From: JAPUDS01 sp039812985
GTDB lineage: Bacteria > Patescibacteriota > Saccharimonadia > Saccharimonadales > Saccharimonadaceae
Reading direction: 5' to 3'
NCBI GenBank assembly: GCA_039812985.1
Contig: JBDHUL010000023.1
Span: 1-13,128, forward strand
Length of the DNA stretch: 13,128 bases
The stretch's first letter is position 1. Each line of letters opens with the position of its first letter. This document shows, piece after piece, positions 1 to 6,163 of the stretch. Position numbers and translations under genes: made by a program. Under the pieces are notes generated by a model. It saw only the letters and a list, made by a program, of their open reading frames with translations, did no database searches and was not told the origin of the DNA.

Positions 1-2
1 TT

Positions 3-79
3 TGGTGATCCCGGCGGGAGTCGAACCCGCGATTTTCTGGATGAGAACCAGACGTCCTGGACCACTAGACGACGGGACC
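3..79 (-). tRNA. tRNA-Glu (anticodon CTC)
   Basis: Read on the minus strand, this folds as a full cloverleaf. The acceptor arm is GGTCCCG paired with CGGGATC. The D-arm (TCGTCTAG...CCAGGAC) is very like bacterial tRNA-Glu. The anticodon stem TCTGG/CCAGA closes a seven-base loop TTCTCAT, giving anticodon CTC (codon GAG). The T-arm is GCGGG-TTCGACT-CCCGC. The discriminator base is A and the CCA end is encoded. The gene is the likely substrate of the glutamyl-tRNA synthetase at 7354-8862. Its promoter would lie in bases 80-130, but I see no convincing -35/-10 pair there. Confidence 0.96.
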
Positions 80-133
80 GTAAGTGGTGCGTACATACTC
101 TATCAAAACAGCGGTGGATTGTCCAGTGAACTA

Positions 134-139
134 TTGACA
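134..139 (+). promoter_or_regulatory. possible -35 box (TTGACA) of the GNAT-like gene
   Basis: A perfect TTGACA lies 31 bases before the ATG at 171. With an 18-base spacer the -10 would be TTTTAT (158-163), a weak match, which would place the transcription start at about 170-171. That fits the leaderless arrangement of other genes in the window. It is weaker than the other promoters because the -10 is poor. Confidence 0.3.
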
Positions 140-170
140 GATAGGTAAATAATGTGTTTTTATGTATAAA

Positions 171-758
171 ATGAAGATTCGTGACGCGGAGCCAAATGAC
201 GCAAGAGAGATTTTGGAACTGGTCAAGTCAAACTTTGCAAGAATCGACCCGGCGCTGAACAATGTATCATACTCTTCATCCGACATAGCGGCGTTTCGGC
301 ACGCGCTTGAGCAACCTGGTTACCGCGGCGGGGTTCGGCGGTATGTTGCAGCTGGGCGGAGCGGCATAGAGGCGTATCTGACATCAGGACCATGGACGTA
401 TAACGAAGAGCGGCCGTTTAGCAAGTTGCCGGCAATGGCATTAAAATCTCTCAGTGCATTTGGCTGGTATAGGCGTGAGACAGGACTCATGCTTTGTGTT
501 TCCGAGGGTAATTATGTTAGTCGTTCTGTTGAACAACTCGTAGAGAGTTCAGGCGTGCTCACAACGGCAGTGCCCATACTCAACATTCCGACGCCCGATG
601 ACGACAGTTGCATGCAGGGGTTTTTAGAGAGTATTGGCGCGGTGGAAACCGACCAGTCTACTCCCGTTCTCGTGGTGCGGCTGGGTAGCGATGTGCAGAC
701 TCGCCCATTTGGGGCGACGCTGTGGCGTCGTACACGGTCAAGTCCACAGAGGGTATAA
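171..758 (+). CDS. hypothetical protein, possibly a divergent GNAT-family acetyltransferase
   Basis: A 195-residue soluble protein. The start at 171 is preferred over the in-frame ATG at 162 because it gives the N-terminus MKIRDAEPNDAREILEL, which matches the usual opening strand and helix of GNAT acetyltransferases. It also sits where a TTGACA-based promoter could begin a leaderless transcript. Near the C-terminus, a segment of the form FLESIGA followed by a beta-strand (PVLVVRL) resembles the final strands of a GNAT fold. I cannot find a clear acetyl-CoA binding loop (Q/R-x-x-G-x-G/A), so catalytic activity is uncertain. It lies 37 bases upstream of the deaminase-family gene in the same direction, but that gene has its own promoter box. 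It may be an ordinary lineage-specific hypothetical. Confidence 0.55.
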   Translation: MKIRDAEPNDAREILELVKSNFARIDPALNNVSYSSSDIAAFRHALEQPGYRGGVRRYVAAGRSGIEAYLTSGPWTYNEERPFSKLPAMALKSLSAFGWYRRETGLMLCVSEGNYVSRSVEQLVESSGVLTTAVPILNIPTPDDDSCMQGFLESIGAVETDQSTPVLVVRLGSDVQTRPFGATLWRRTRSSPQRV

Positions 759-783
759 CTCATTTGGGCGGCGAGGCGTGCCG

Positions 784-789
784 TATACT
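784..789 (+). promoter_or_regulatory. -10 box (TATACT) for a leaderless deaminase-family transcript
   Basis: TATACT ends exactly six bases before the ATG at 796. A transcription start seven bases past the end of the -10 would fall on the A of that ATG. No Shine-Dalgarno sequence precedes the ATG. The same spacing is seen at the response regulator gene. Confidence 0.55.
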
Positions 790-795
790 GGGTGT

Positions 796-1845
796 ATGGA
801 AGATTATATAAAACACGCGAAAAATACCCCTAACCCTTACCCAACCTACCCGCTTGCAGAGTTGCATGCCCACCTCGGTTCTTCCATAGAGCCGCCGGTG
901 TTGTGGCAGATTGCGCACAACCTCGGCATAAAATTGCCCAAAGAAGAGTACGCCGACTTTCGGGCGTTCGTCACCCTGTCGCCGAGCCACCAGATGCAGT
1001 TGAATGACTATCTGCGCGACGTTTACCATCCCATACTTGACAAATTGAGTTCTGGAACGCATGCCGTGGAAGCTGCGGTGTATAACACGATGAGCGGAGC
1101 CTATCGCAACGGTATTACCCTCATAGAACTACGCACCAACCCCATGAAACACAATCGTGAAGCCGAAGTTGACCTCGACCATCTGACGATGGCTATGTTA
1201 CATGGTATGGAGCGGGCACTACTCGAGCATAAGCATCTGTCGGCGGGGATCATTTTTGCCATTGCGAGGGAGTATGACTACGAGCTTAACGAAAAAATAG
1301 TCGAGAAAGCAATCAAATACCATGGCCGCGGCGTAGTGGGGATTGACGTGGCTGGCCCAGCGACTAACCCTAACTTTACGATGCGCGACTACGAGGCACT
1401 CTTTAGAAAAGCACGAGAAGCGGGTCTTGGTGTGACGGTGCATAGCGGCGAGGTGCGTGATGCGAACGATATGTGGGAAGTGCTTGAGTACCTATGTCCC
1501 GACCGAATAGGTCATGGTGTATTGGCGGCATATGACGAAGGGCTCATGAAGGAGCTGAAAAAACGGGGTACTGTGCTCGAGGTCTGTCCAATGTCAAATC
1601 TCGCGACAAAAGCCGTTAAGGACGCCGCCGAACTGAGGCATATTTTACGAATGTTTGTCGAGAACGACGTACGCTTTACGATCAATACCGACTGGCCGGA
1701 GATTATCGAGCAGGGGCGCCTGCGGACACAGTATCAGATGCTAGAAGCTGGTGGTATTTTGAGTAACGATGAGCTGAAGAGGTGTACGGATACGGCGTTT
1801 GCGGCCAGTTTTGTGAAGAAATCCGGCCTTGACGCGTATCTCTAG
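796..1845 (+). CDS. adenosine deaminase-family metallohydrolase
   Basis: A 349-residue amidohydrolase-superfamily protein, normal in length for adenosine deaminases, which hydrolyse the 6-amino group of (deoxy)adenosine to give (deoxy)inosine in purine salvage. Visible active-site elements are LHAHLG with zinc ligands H24 and H26, HSGE (H216 zinc ligand, E219 catalytic), RIGHG with catalytic H240, and NTDWP with zinc ligand D299. The Asp that normally follows the zinc Asp (DD) and contacts the purine is Trp300 here. HLDGS is HLGSS, and the AGDE segment is AGPATN. Metal chemistry looks intact but substrate recognition is probably changed, so 'adenosine deaminase' is a family name only. The start at 796 is chosen because everything upstream lacks family similarity and overlaps the previous gene, and because a TATACT box lies six bases before it. 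The stop codon lies inside a 53-bp repeat. Confidence 0.9.
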   Translation: MEDYIKHAKNTPNPYPTYPLAELHAHLGSSIEPPVLWQIAHNLGIKLPKEEYADFRAFVTLSPSHQMQLNDYLRDVYHPILDKLSSGTHAVEAAVYNTMSGAYRNGITLIELRTNPMKHNREAEVDLDHLTMAMLHGMERALLEHKHLSAGIIFAIAREYDYELNEKIVEKAIKYHGRGVVGIDVAGPATNPNFTMRDYEALFRKAREAGLGVTVHSGEVRDANDMWEVLEYLCPDRIGHGVLAAYDEGLMKELKKRGTVLEVCPMSNLATKAVKDAAELRHILRMFVENDVRFTINTDWPEIIEQGRLRTQYQMLEAGGILSNDELKRCTDTAFAASFVKKSGLDAYL

Positions 1846-1891
1846 AAGAGGGGCAAGGCCCCTCCGGGTGCGTCCGGAACAAGTCCGTACG
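1839..1891 (+). repeat. 53-bp direct repeat, copy 1 (overlaps the deaminase stop codon)
   Basis: Identical over 53 bases to 1951-2003, with a 112-base period. It begins TCTCTAGAAG and includes the last Leu codon and TAG stop of the deaminase-family gene. Bases 1848-1864 form a perfect 7-bp hairpin (GAGGGGC, loop AAG, GCCCCTC). A second imperfect hairpin spans 1867-1897 (GGTGC/GCACC outer pairs, GGA/TCC inner pairs). No T-run follows, so it is not a textbook terminator, though the tail-to-tail gene arrangement would suit a bidirectional one. Confidence 0.85.
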
Positions 1892-1950
1892 TGCACCCCC
1901 CTCCCCCTAAAGCTCGGCTCACGCCTCGTTCCGTGCCTACGGCCCGTCGG
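1892..1950. other. spacer between the two repeat copies
   Basis: A GC-rich stretch of 59 bases with C-runs just after copy 1 and a CCGTGCCTACGGCCCG segment. I see no gene, promoter or third repeat copy in it. Confidence 0.6.
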
Positions 1951-2003
1951 TCTCTAGAAGAGGGGCAAGGCCCCTCCGGGTGCGTCCGGAACAAGTCCGT
2001 ACG
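1951..2003 (+). repeat. 53-bp direct repeat, copy 2 (next to the FemAB stop codon)
   Basis: A perfect second copy of 1839-1891, with the 7-bp hairpin at 1960-1976. Weaker similarity between the copies continues rightward (GYGCACYCCC followed by pyrimidines and CTAA), so the unit may reach about 2019. If so, it abuts the stop codon of the minus-strand FemAB gene at 2016-2018. The repeat pair thus fills the whole convergent intergenic region. Confidence 0.85.
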
Positions 2004-2015
2004 CGCACTCCCTCT

Positions 2016-3080
2016 CTAATCGTTCTTGTATTTCCAGGCGAAATATTTTTGCAGCAACCAGTCGAGCCGCCAGAGTACCGGGCTGTACACGAAGTCCCTC
2101 GCTCGCATGTATTCTTCTTTGTAGCCGCCAAAACTACGTTTGAATTCACTGTAACCATGGCGCGGATGTTTTGGGGTACGGTTTTTGTCACTGACAATTC
2201 CCCAGAAATTATAGCGTTCGACTTCGGGATAGTATTTGACGATGTAGCGCATGATTTCAAAGTGGAGGCTGTGTGGTGCTTGAAGTTCACGATACAGGTC
2301 AAGACTGGCGCCGTGCAGATAACTCGCCTCTTTGCCATAAATTGCCACGAGGGCGCCAGCAAGGACGTGACCACTTTTTTTGGCAAAAAATATCTTTTCG
2401 TACCTTCTTGGACCCATTGTGGCGAACTGTCGACGCAAGTGATCATCATGACCACCGACCATATTCTTGCGCTCGCGGAGGTTATGGAGCATGGTGATGA
2501 ATTTCTCGAGGTCATTTTGGCGATCGCTTGCAATAACAGCAACTCCTTCACGGGCTGCCCGGCGCAGGTAATACGGGATATTTTTTCGCATACCATGAGC
2601 TTTCATCCACGCCAGTTGTGTCGTCTCGTCTTTTTGCAGATCAACACACCACACTCGCTCTGCCTGCGTGAAAATAGCAGCCGGCTGCGGCCGGAGGATG
2701 TCGATAGCGGCGACCGCGGGATCGCCACGCACCAGGTCGGGGTCGGCTTTGAAGAAGACACCACCCTTAGCGCGCAAGTACTCATTCAGGGCGCTATAGG
2801 CAGCGGTGACGGTCTCTGTTTTTGTGTAATCCATGGCAATGCCCCGGGGTGCGTACCAGAAATATCCGCCAAATCGCAGCGGACGGCGTATGATTTGAAC
2901 AATACCAATGAGCTTGTCGCTGTCGTATAACCCAAGACGTAGAAATTCCGGCGTTTCGTTTCGTAGTACTTCTCCCCACTCCCATGTATGCATAAACGAC
3001 GCGTGGGGCTTCAAGGCTGGTGTCTGCAAAAATGAACTGTATTCTTGCTGGTTATTTATGGGTGCTAGTGACAATGACAC
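2016..3080 (-). CDS. FemAB/FemX-family aminoacyl-tRNA-dependent transferase
   Basis: A 354-residue protein of the FemAB family, whose members move amino acids from aminoacyl-tRNA onto peptidoglycan precursors (interpeptide bridge or stem) at the inner membrane face. Family features are the N-terminal WEWGE (33-37), FFKADPD, the basic helix RKNIPYYLRRAARE (165-178), a second acyltransferase-like half with YLHGAS (254-259), HFEIMRYIV, and the C-terminal FKRSFGG (313-319). The start is GTG at 3080: AAAGGAG lies seven bases before it, whereas the in-frame TTG at 3086 is too close to that site. It overlaps the upstream aminotransferase gene by 29 bases and is the last gene of the five-gene cluster. 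The amino acid added and the acceptor cannot be told. A role in surface polysaccharide rather than peptidoglycan is possible, since some FemAB relatives occur in such loci. Confidence 0.9.
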   Translation of the reverse strand: MSLSLAPINNQQEYSSFLQTPALKPHASFMHTWEWGEVLRNETPEFLRLGLYDSDKLIGIVQIIRRPLRFGGYFWYAPRGIAMDYTKTETVTAAYSALNEYLRAKGGVFFKADPDLVRGDPAVAAIDILRPQPAAIFTQAERVWCVDLQKDETTQLAWMKAHGMRKNIPYYLRRAAREGVAVIASDRQNDLEKFITMLHNLRERKNMVGGHDDHLRRQFATMGPRRYEKIFFAKKSGHVLAGALVAIYGKEASYLHGASLDLYRELQAPHSLHFEIMRYIVKYYPEVERYNFWGIVSDKNRTPKHPRHGYSEFKRSFGGYKEEYMRARDFVYSPVLWRLDWLLQKYFAWKYKND

Positions 3081-4221
3081 GGGCAATCTCCTTTGCTTTT
3101 TCGGCGGTTATGTTTGTCGGCAGGTTGACGATTCGCCCTGATATATCTTCGGCGACGGGAAAATGCGTAGGCGTATAGTGGTAGAGTTCGGGGCGCGGCG
3201 TGCCGGGAAATATGACCGGACGGTACCATTTGCCACTGTAGTATCCGGTGCGGCGTAGGTCGCTAAAGAGCTGCTCGGACGCCCTGCTATCAGGGGCGAT
3301 AATGGGAAAGCGGGCTGGTGCGCAGTCTTTAGCGAGGCCGGATGGTATGAGTGAGGCTGGGAGGTGCTGCCGGTAAACACGAGCAGCTCGTCGGCGCGTT
3401 GTGATGGTAGTATCATAGTTTTGCAACCCATCAAGCATTGTTTCAAGCATAAATCGGCTGGGACGGGCCGGCCTATGATGATTTTTTCCAAGCAGCTCAT
3501 CTGGCATGATGGCCGGTTCAAAAACCCCAGTTGAAACGAGGAGGCGGCGGAGCGAAGGCTCGAGTTGACGCGGTGTGCGGTTGAGCAAGGCATTGCACCA
3601 TTTGTAACGGTGAGCTTTACTGTCTGTGCGATTGTCCAGGACGGGCATATTCGATAGCGTTTCCTCGATACGGTGTCGTAGTGAACGGTCGGTCATGCGC
3701 GGGTTGACCCAGACGGCCCCACCAAATTTTGTTGGCAAAAGTTTTTCGACGCCAAAACTGTGCACCGAGACGTCTGCGAGCGGCACGCGGGCATCGTCTC
3801 GTGCCATCAGACCAATCTGGTGTGCGGAATCCTCCAAGAGCAATAATCCATGTTTGTCTGCGAACTCCCGGGCGCGGTGCATATCGCTTTCAATACCAAA
3901 ACTATGCTGCATGATAAGTCCCCGACTCGCTGTATGAGCGGTGAGCGTAGTAGTATCGAGCGATAGGGTATCGTAAGAGCTGTCGATATAGGCCGGGACG
4001 TGACCGGCGCTCAGGATGGGGTTAAGGGCAGTTGCGCAGGTGAAGGGTTGAGTGATGATTTCGCCCTGGCCCTTCTCTTCTTTGAGCGCGTGGAACACTG
4101 CTTCCATGGCGTGACGAGCACGGAAGGTAAGAAACCAGTCGCCCTTGTCTGTACTGGTAAGTCGAGCGAGCACCGTGCAGACGGTATCCGACAATGTGTC
4201 GATGGAGGTATGGTTAGGCAT
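3052..4221 (-). CDS. DegT/DnrJ/EryC1/StrS (ArnB-type) PLP-dependent aminotransferase
   Basis: A 389-residue protein of typical length for the sugar-nucleotide aminotransferase family, which transfers an amino group to keto-sugar nucleotides for surface glycans. Visible motifs are QPFTCATALNPIL (58-70) near the cofactor site, the D80-containing strand GHVPAYID, HSFG-ESDM, EDSAHQIG (130-137; D131 should contact the PLP ring nitrogen), and HSFGVEK, with K160 as the expected Schiff-base lysine. The SF-x3-K spacing and the following GGAV match ArnB-like enzymes. Its ATG overlaps the end of the response regulator gene as ATGCCTAA, with no Shine-Dalgarno sequence, so translational coupling is likely. 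Its C-terminus overlaps FemAB. The substrate is unknown. Pairing with FemAB suggests amino-sugar or precursor modification in the envelope. Confidence 0.9.
   Translation of the reverse strand: MPNHTSIDTLSDTVCTVLARLTSTDKGDWFLTFRARHAMEAVFHALKEEKGQGEIITQPFTCATALNPILSAGHVPAYIDSSYDTLSLDTTTLTAHTASRGLIMQHSFGIESDMHRAREFADKHGLLLLEDSAHQIGLMARDDARVPLADVSVHSFGVEKLLPTKFGGAVWVNPRMTDRSLRHRIEETLSNMPVLDNRTDSKAHRYKWCNALLNRTPRQLEPSLRRLLVSTGVFEPAIMPDELLGKNHHRPARPSRFMLETMLDGLQNYDTTITTRRRAARVYRQHLPASLIPSGLAKDCAPARFPIIAPDSRASEQLFSDLRRTGYYSGKWYRPVIFPGTPRPELYHYTPTHFPVAEDISGRIVNLPTNITAEKAKEIARVIVTSTHK
3088..3094 (-). promoter_or_regulatory. Shine-Dalgarno sequence (AAAGGAG) for FemAB
   Basis: AAAGGAG lies inside the end of the aminotransferase gene, seven bases upstream of the GTG at 3080. 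It is the clearest Shine-Dalgarno sequence I see in the window, and it decides the start of FemAB. Confidence 0.7.
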
Positions 4222-4633
4222 GTGGTTCGGTGGTGGACGTGGGCGGCTCGACGGCCGTCATAGTCCGGATAATTTCAATGAGTTTTCTCGGAGTGATATC
4301 GGCCTTTATCAGGTAGGCATCGGCTTCGGCTTCCATGGCGGCGCGTGAGGCCTCGTCCTGATCGAAGTTGGTAAGGACGATGATACGACTCTTTGCGGCA
4401 AACCCAAGGGACTGCTTGTCGCGGATGTCTTTGAGGAGTTCAGTCCCTGGGACTTCCGGAAGCATGATATCGAGCAGTATTAGGTCATATGCGCGTGAAG
4501 TGGCTGCGTCGGCACCCTCATGTCCGGTAGTTGTCCAGTCAACAGTGTATCCGTTGTTGCGTAGACTGCGAACATACATTTCGCCAATAAACCGGTCGTC
4601 TTCGATGATAAGGATAGTTTGTATAGTGGCCAT
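4214..4633 (-). CDS. single-domain response regulator (receiver only)
   Basis: A 139-residue CheY-like receiver with no output domain. Residues 7-13 give the acidic pocket (ILIIEDD), D55 in LILLDIMLPE is the phosphoacceptor, T88 in IVLTNF and K110 in YLIKAD are the conserved switch and signalling residues, and P59 and G63 follow the acceptor loop. After about residue 125 only a short Pro/Thr-rich tail remains. It lies 12 bases after the histidine kinase gene, its probable partner. With no DNA-binding or enzymatic domain it must act by protein contact or as a phosphorelay intermediate. A TATACT box preceded by TGA lies six bases before the ATG, so it may also be made from its own leaderless transcript. 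Confidence 0.93.
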   Translation of the reverse strand: MATIQTILIIEDDRFIGEMYVRSLRNNGYTVDWTTTGHEGADAATSRAYDLILLDIMLPEVPGTELLKDIRDKQSLGFAAKSRIIVLTNFDQDEASRAAMEAEADAYLIKADITPRKLIEIIRTMTAVEPPTSTTEPHA

Positions 4634-4639
4634 ACTACT

Positions 4640-4648
4640 AGTATATCA
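4640..4648 (-). promoter_or_regulatory. extended -10 (TGA-TATACT) for a leaderless response regulator transcript
   Basis: On the minus strand TATACT (4645-4640) is followed by six bases and then the ATG at 4633. The preceding TGA (4648-4646) is both the kinase stop codon and a TGn extension of the -10 box. This would give an internal operon promoter with transcription starting on the ATG. Confidence 0.5.
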
Positions 4649-6163
4649 GCCCTTGAACATAGCGTGGTTCTTTATCCAGCCGCTGCCGCTGCTAATAATG
4701 CCCGAGTTGGAGTTGCCGCTTGCGGCTAGCTTGTCGGCGACCGTGCTGTATATGGGGACGCTAAAGGTAAACACGCTTCCCTCACCTTCTTTTGAGCGCA
4801 CACCGATCGATCCGCCATGCGATTCAATAATCGCTTTACTGATATAGAGGCCGAGCCCCGTACCCGAAAAGGCTTTGTCGCTTCGATGAGAGCGATAAAA
4901 TTTTTTGAATAAACTACTCACGACTGCTGCGGGCATGCCAATGCCGTTGTCCTGAACAGAACATTTGACAAAATTGCCATCGACGGCGGCCGTGACAGCC
5001 ACGAGTCCGCCTTCGTGCGAATATTTTATGGCGTTGTCGATGATATTTGCCATCACTTCGCTCAGACTGGCTTTGTCGGCGGCAATAGTCGGGAGGTTAT
5101 CAGGAATAGCGACTTGTAGCAGGCGGTTCTGGGTACTGGCGCGGAGGGCGATATCCGGTTGAATGATGCGGTAGATATTGGCGAGCGTATTTTCCTCGAG
5201 ACTAAGGGTCAAATGCCGACGGTCGTACCGGGCGGCATTGAGGACGTTGTTGACATAGCCCGTTAGCCGTGATGCCGACACCTGCAAACGCTCAAACAGG
5301 GCAATCTGTTCTGGCTGAAGTGTTGGGCCCAGTTCTTCTTGCAGGACATCAAGGTATCCATGTATGATGGTAATAGGGCCTCGTAGTTCGTGCGCGGCGA
5401 GTGAAATAAAATCCATTTCTTCTTCGCTCTGCGCGTAGTCCCCTGTTCGTTCCATCGTAATAAGTACCGTTTCTATGCCGCTCGCGTCGTTGCCGGTATA
5501 CTGTGCAAAAACGTCATATATCTTTCGTCCAGGACTACCCGGTAGCGCGGACTGTATATGCTGCCACTGTTTTGATTCGCTGAGACTTCGCGTACTGGCC
5601 TGTGTTACCCAGCGACTCAGAGAATTGTCGTCTTCAAACATGAGGTGGATGTTTTGGTTACCCCTCTCGTCAACAAGGACTGGAGCATTTTTATTGTAGT
5701 AGCGCACTTTGAGCTCGTTTGTTAGTCCGATAACTCCAAATGGGAGGTTTTCCATCAATGACACCATGACTTTGTGACGTTTGACTTCGTCCGGGTCTTC
5801 GTAGAGTGGTTTGGCGGTAGTTGCGAGTCGATAGACGACATCGATCATGTCCTTTAAACCGGTTTTTTCATGCATGGTGCCGTTGACATTTGGGGCAATC
5901 ACGTCATTTGCCTGGCCGGAAACGTGGACGATAGCTCGTGACAGAACATCAATCGGTGTCATTGACGTCGGCAGAACGATCAGTAACGTCACTATTTGCA
6001 GGACAAATATCGGTGTTGATAGTAGTATGCTTGAGGCAATTTGTCCTGTCGTCAGGTACAGCATGACGAAGAAAACACCAGTATTTATAAAGACAAGAGC
6101 CGTCCATATGCGCCGAATACGCTTAATGTGATTTTTTGTATAGTCGGCCAGTCTTACTGCCAT
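4646..6163 (-). CDS. membrane-bound sensor histidine kinase (HisKA/HATPase)
   Basis: A 505-residue kinase from the ATG at 6163; a GTG at 6199 would add 12 residues. Two hydrophobic segments near residues 19-38 and 44-65 form a membrane hairpin with little or no external loop. A PAS-like region follows at about 132-240 (SLMENLPFGVIGL...VRYYNKNAPVLV). Next come the HisKA domain with SLAAHELRGP (phosphoacceptor H258), the N-box NIIDNAIKYS (around 373-382), G1 DNGIG (405-409) and G2 GTGLGLYISK (434 onwards). The lack of an external domain suggests sensing in the membrane or cytoplasm. Its start overlaps the DUF3048 gene by 10 bases and it precedes the receiver gene by 12 bases, so the three are probably cotranscribed. 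The C-terminal tail of about 30 Ser/Gly/Asn-rich residues is unassigned. Confidence 0.93.
   Translation of the reverse strand: MAVRLADYTKNHIKRIRRIWTALVFINTGVFFVMLYLTTGQIASSILLSTPIFVLQIVTLLIVLPTSMTPIDVLSRAIVHVSGQANDVIAPNVNGTMHEKTGLKDMIDVVYRLATTAKPLYEDPDEVKRHKVMVSLMENLPFGVIGLTNELKVRYYNKNAPVLVDERGNQNIHLMFEDDNSLSRWVTQASTRSLSESKQWQHIQSALPGSPGRKIYDVFAQYTGNDASGIETVLITMERTGDYAQSEEEMDFISLAAHELRGPITIIHGYLDVLQEELGPTLQPEQIALFERLQVSASRLTGYVNNVLNAARYDRRHLTLSLEENTLANIYRIIQPDIALRASTQNRLLQVAIPDNLPTIAADKASLSEVMANIIDNAIKYSHEGGLVAVTAAVDGNFVKCSVQDNGIGMPAAVVSSLFKKFYRSHRSDKAFSGTGLGLYISKAIIESHGGSIGVRSKEGEGSVFTFSVPIYSTVADKLAASGNSNSGIISSGSGWIKNHAMFKG

Noticed and set aside
634..795. Extension of the deaminase-family gene to an upstream start at 634
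   Set aside because: The extra 54 residues have no family similarity, overlap the preceding gene, and the promoter box lies just before 796.
1839..2003. CRISPR array
   Set aside because: Only two repeat copies, a 53-base unit with a 59-base spacer, internal hairpins and no cas genes.
1980..2930. 316-residue open frame on the plus strand
   Set aside because: It runs antisense through FemAB, which has clear family motifs, and it begins inside the repeat.
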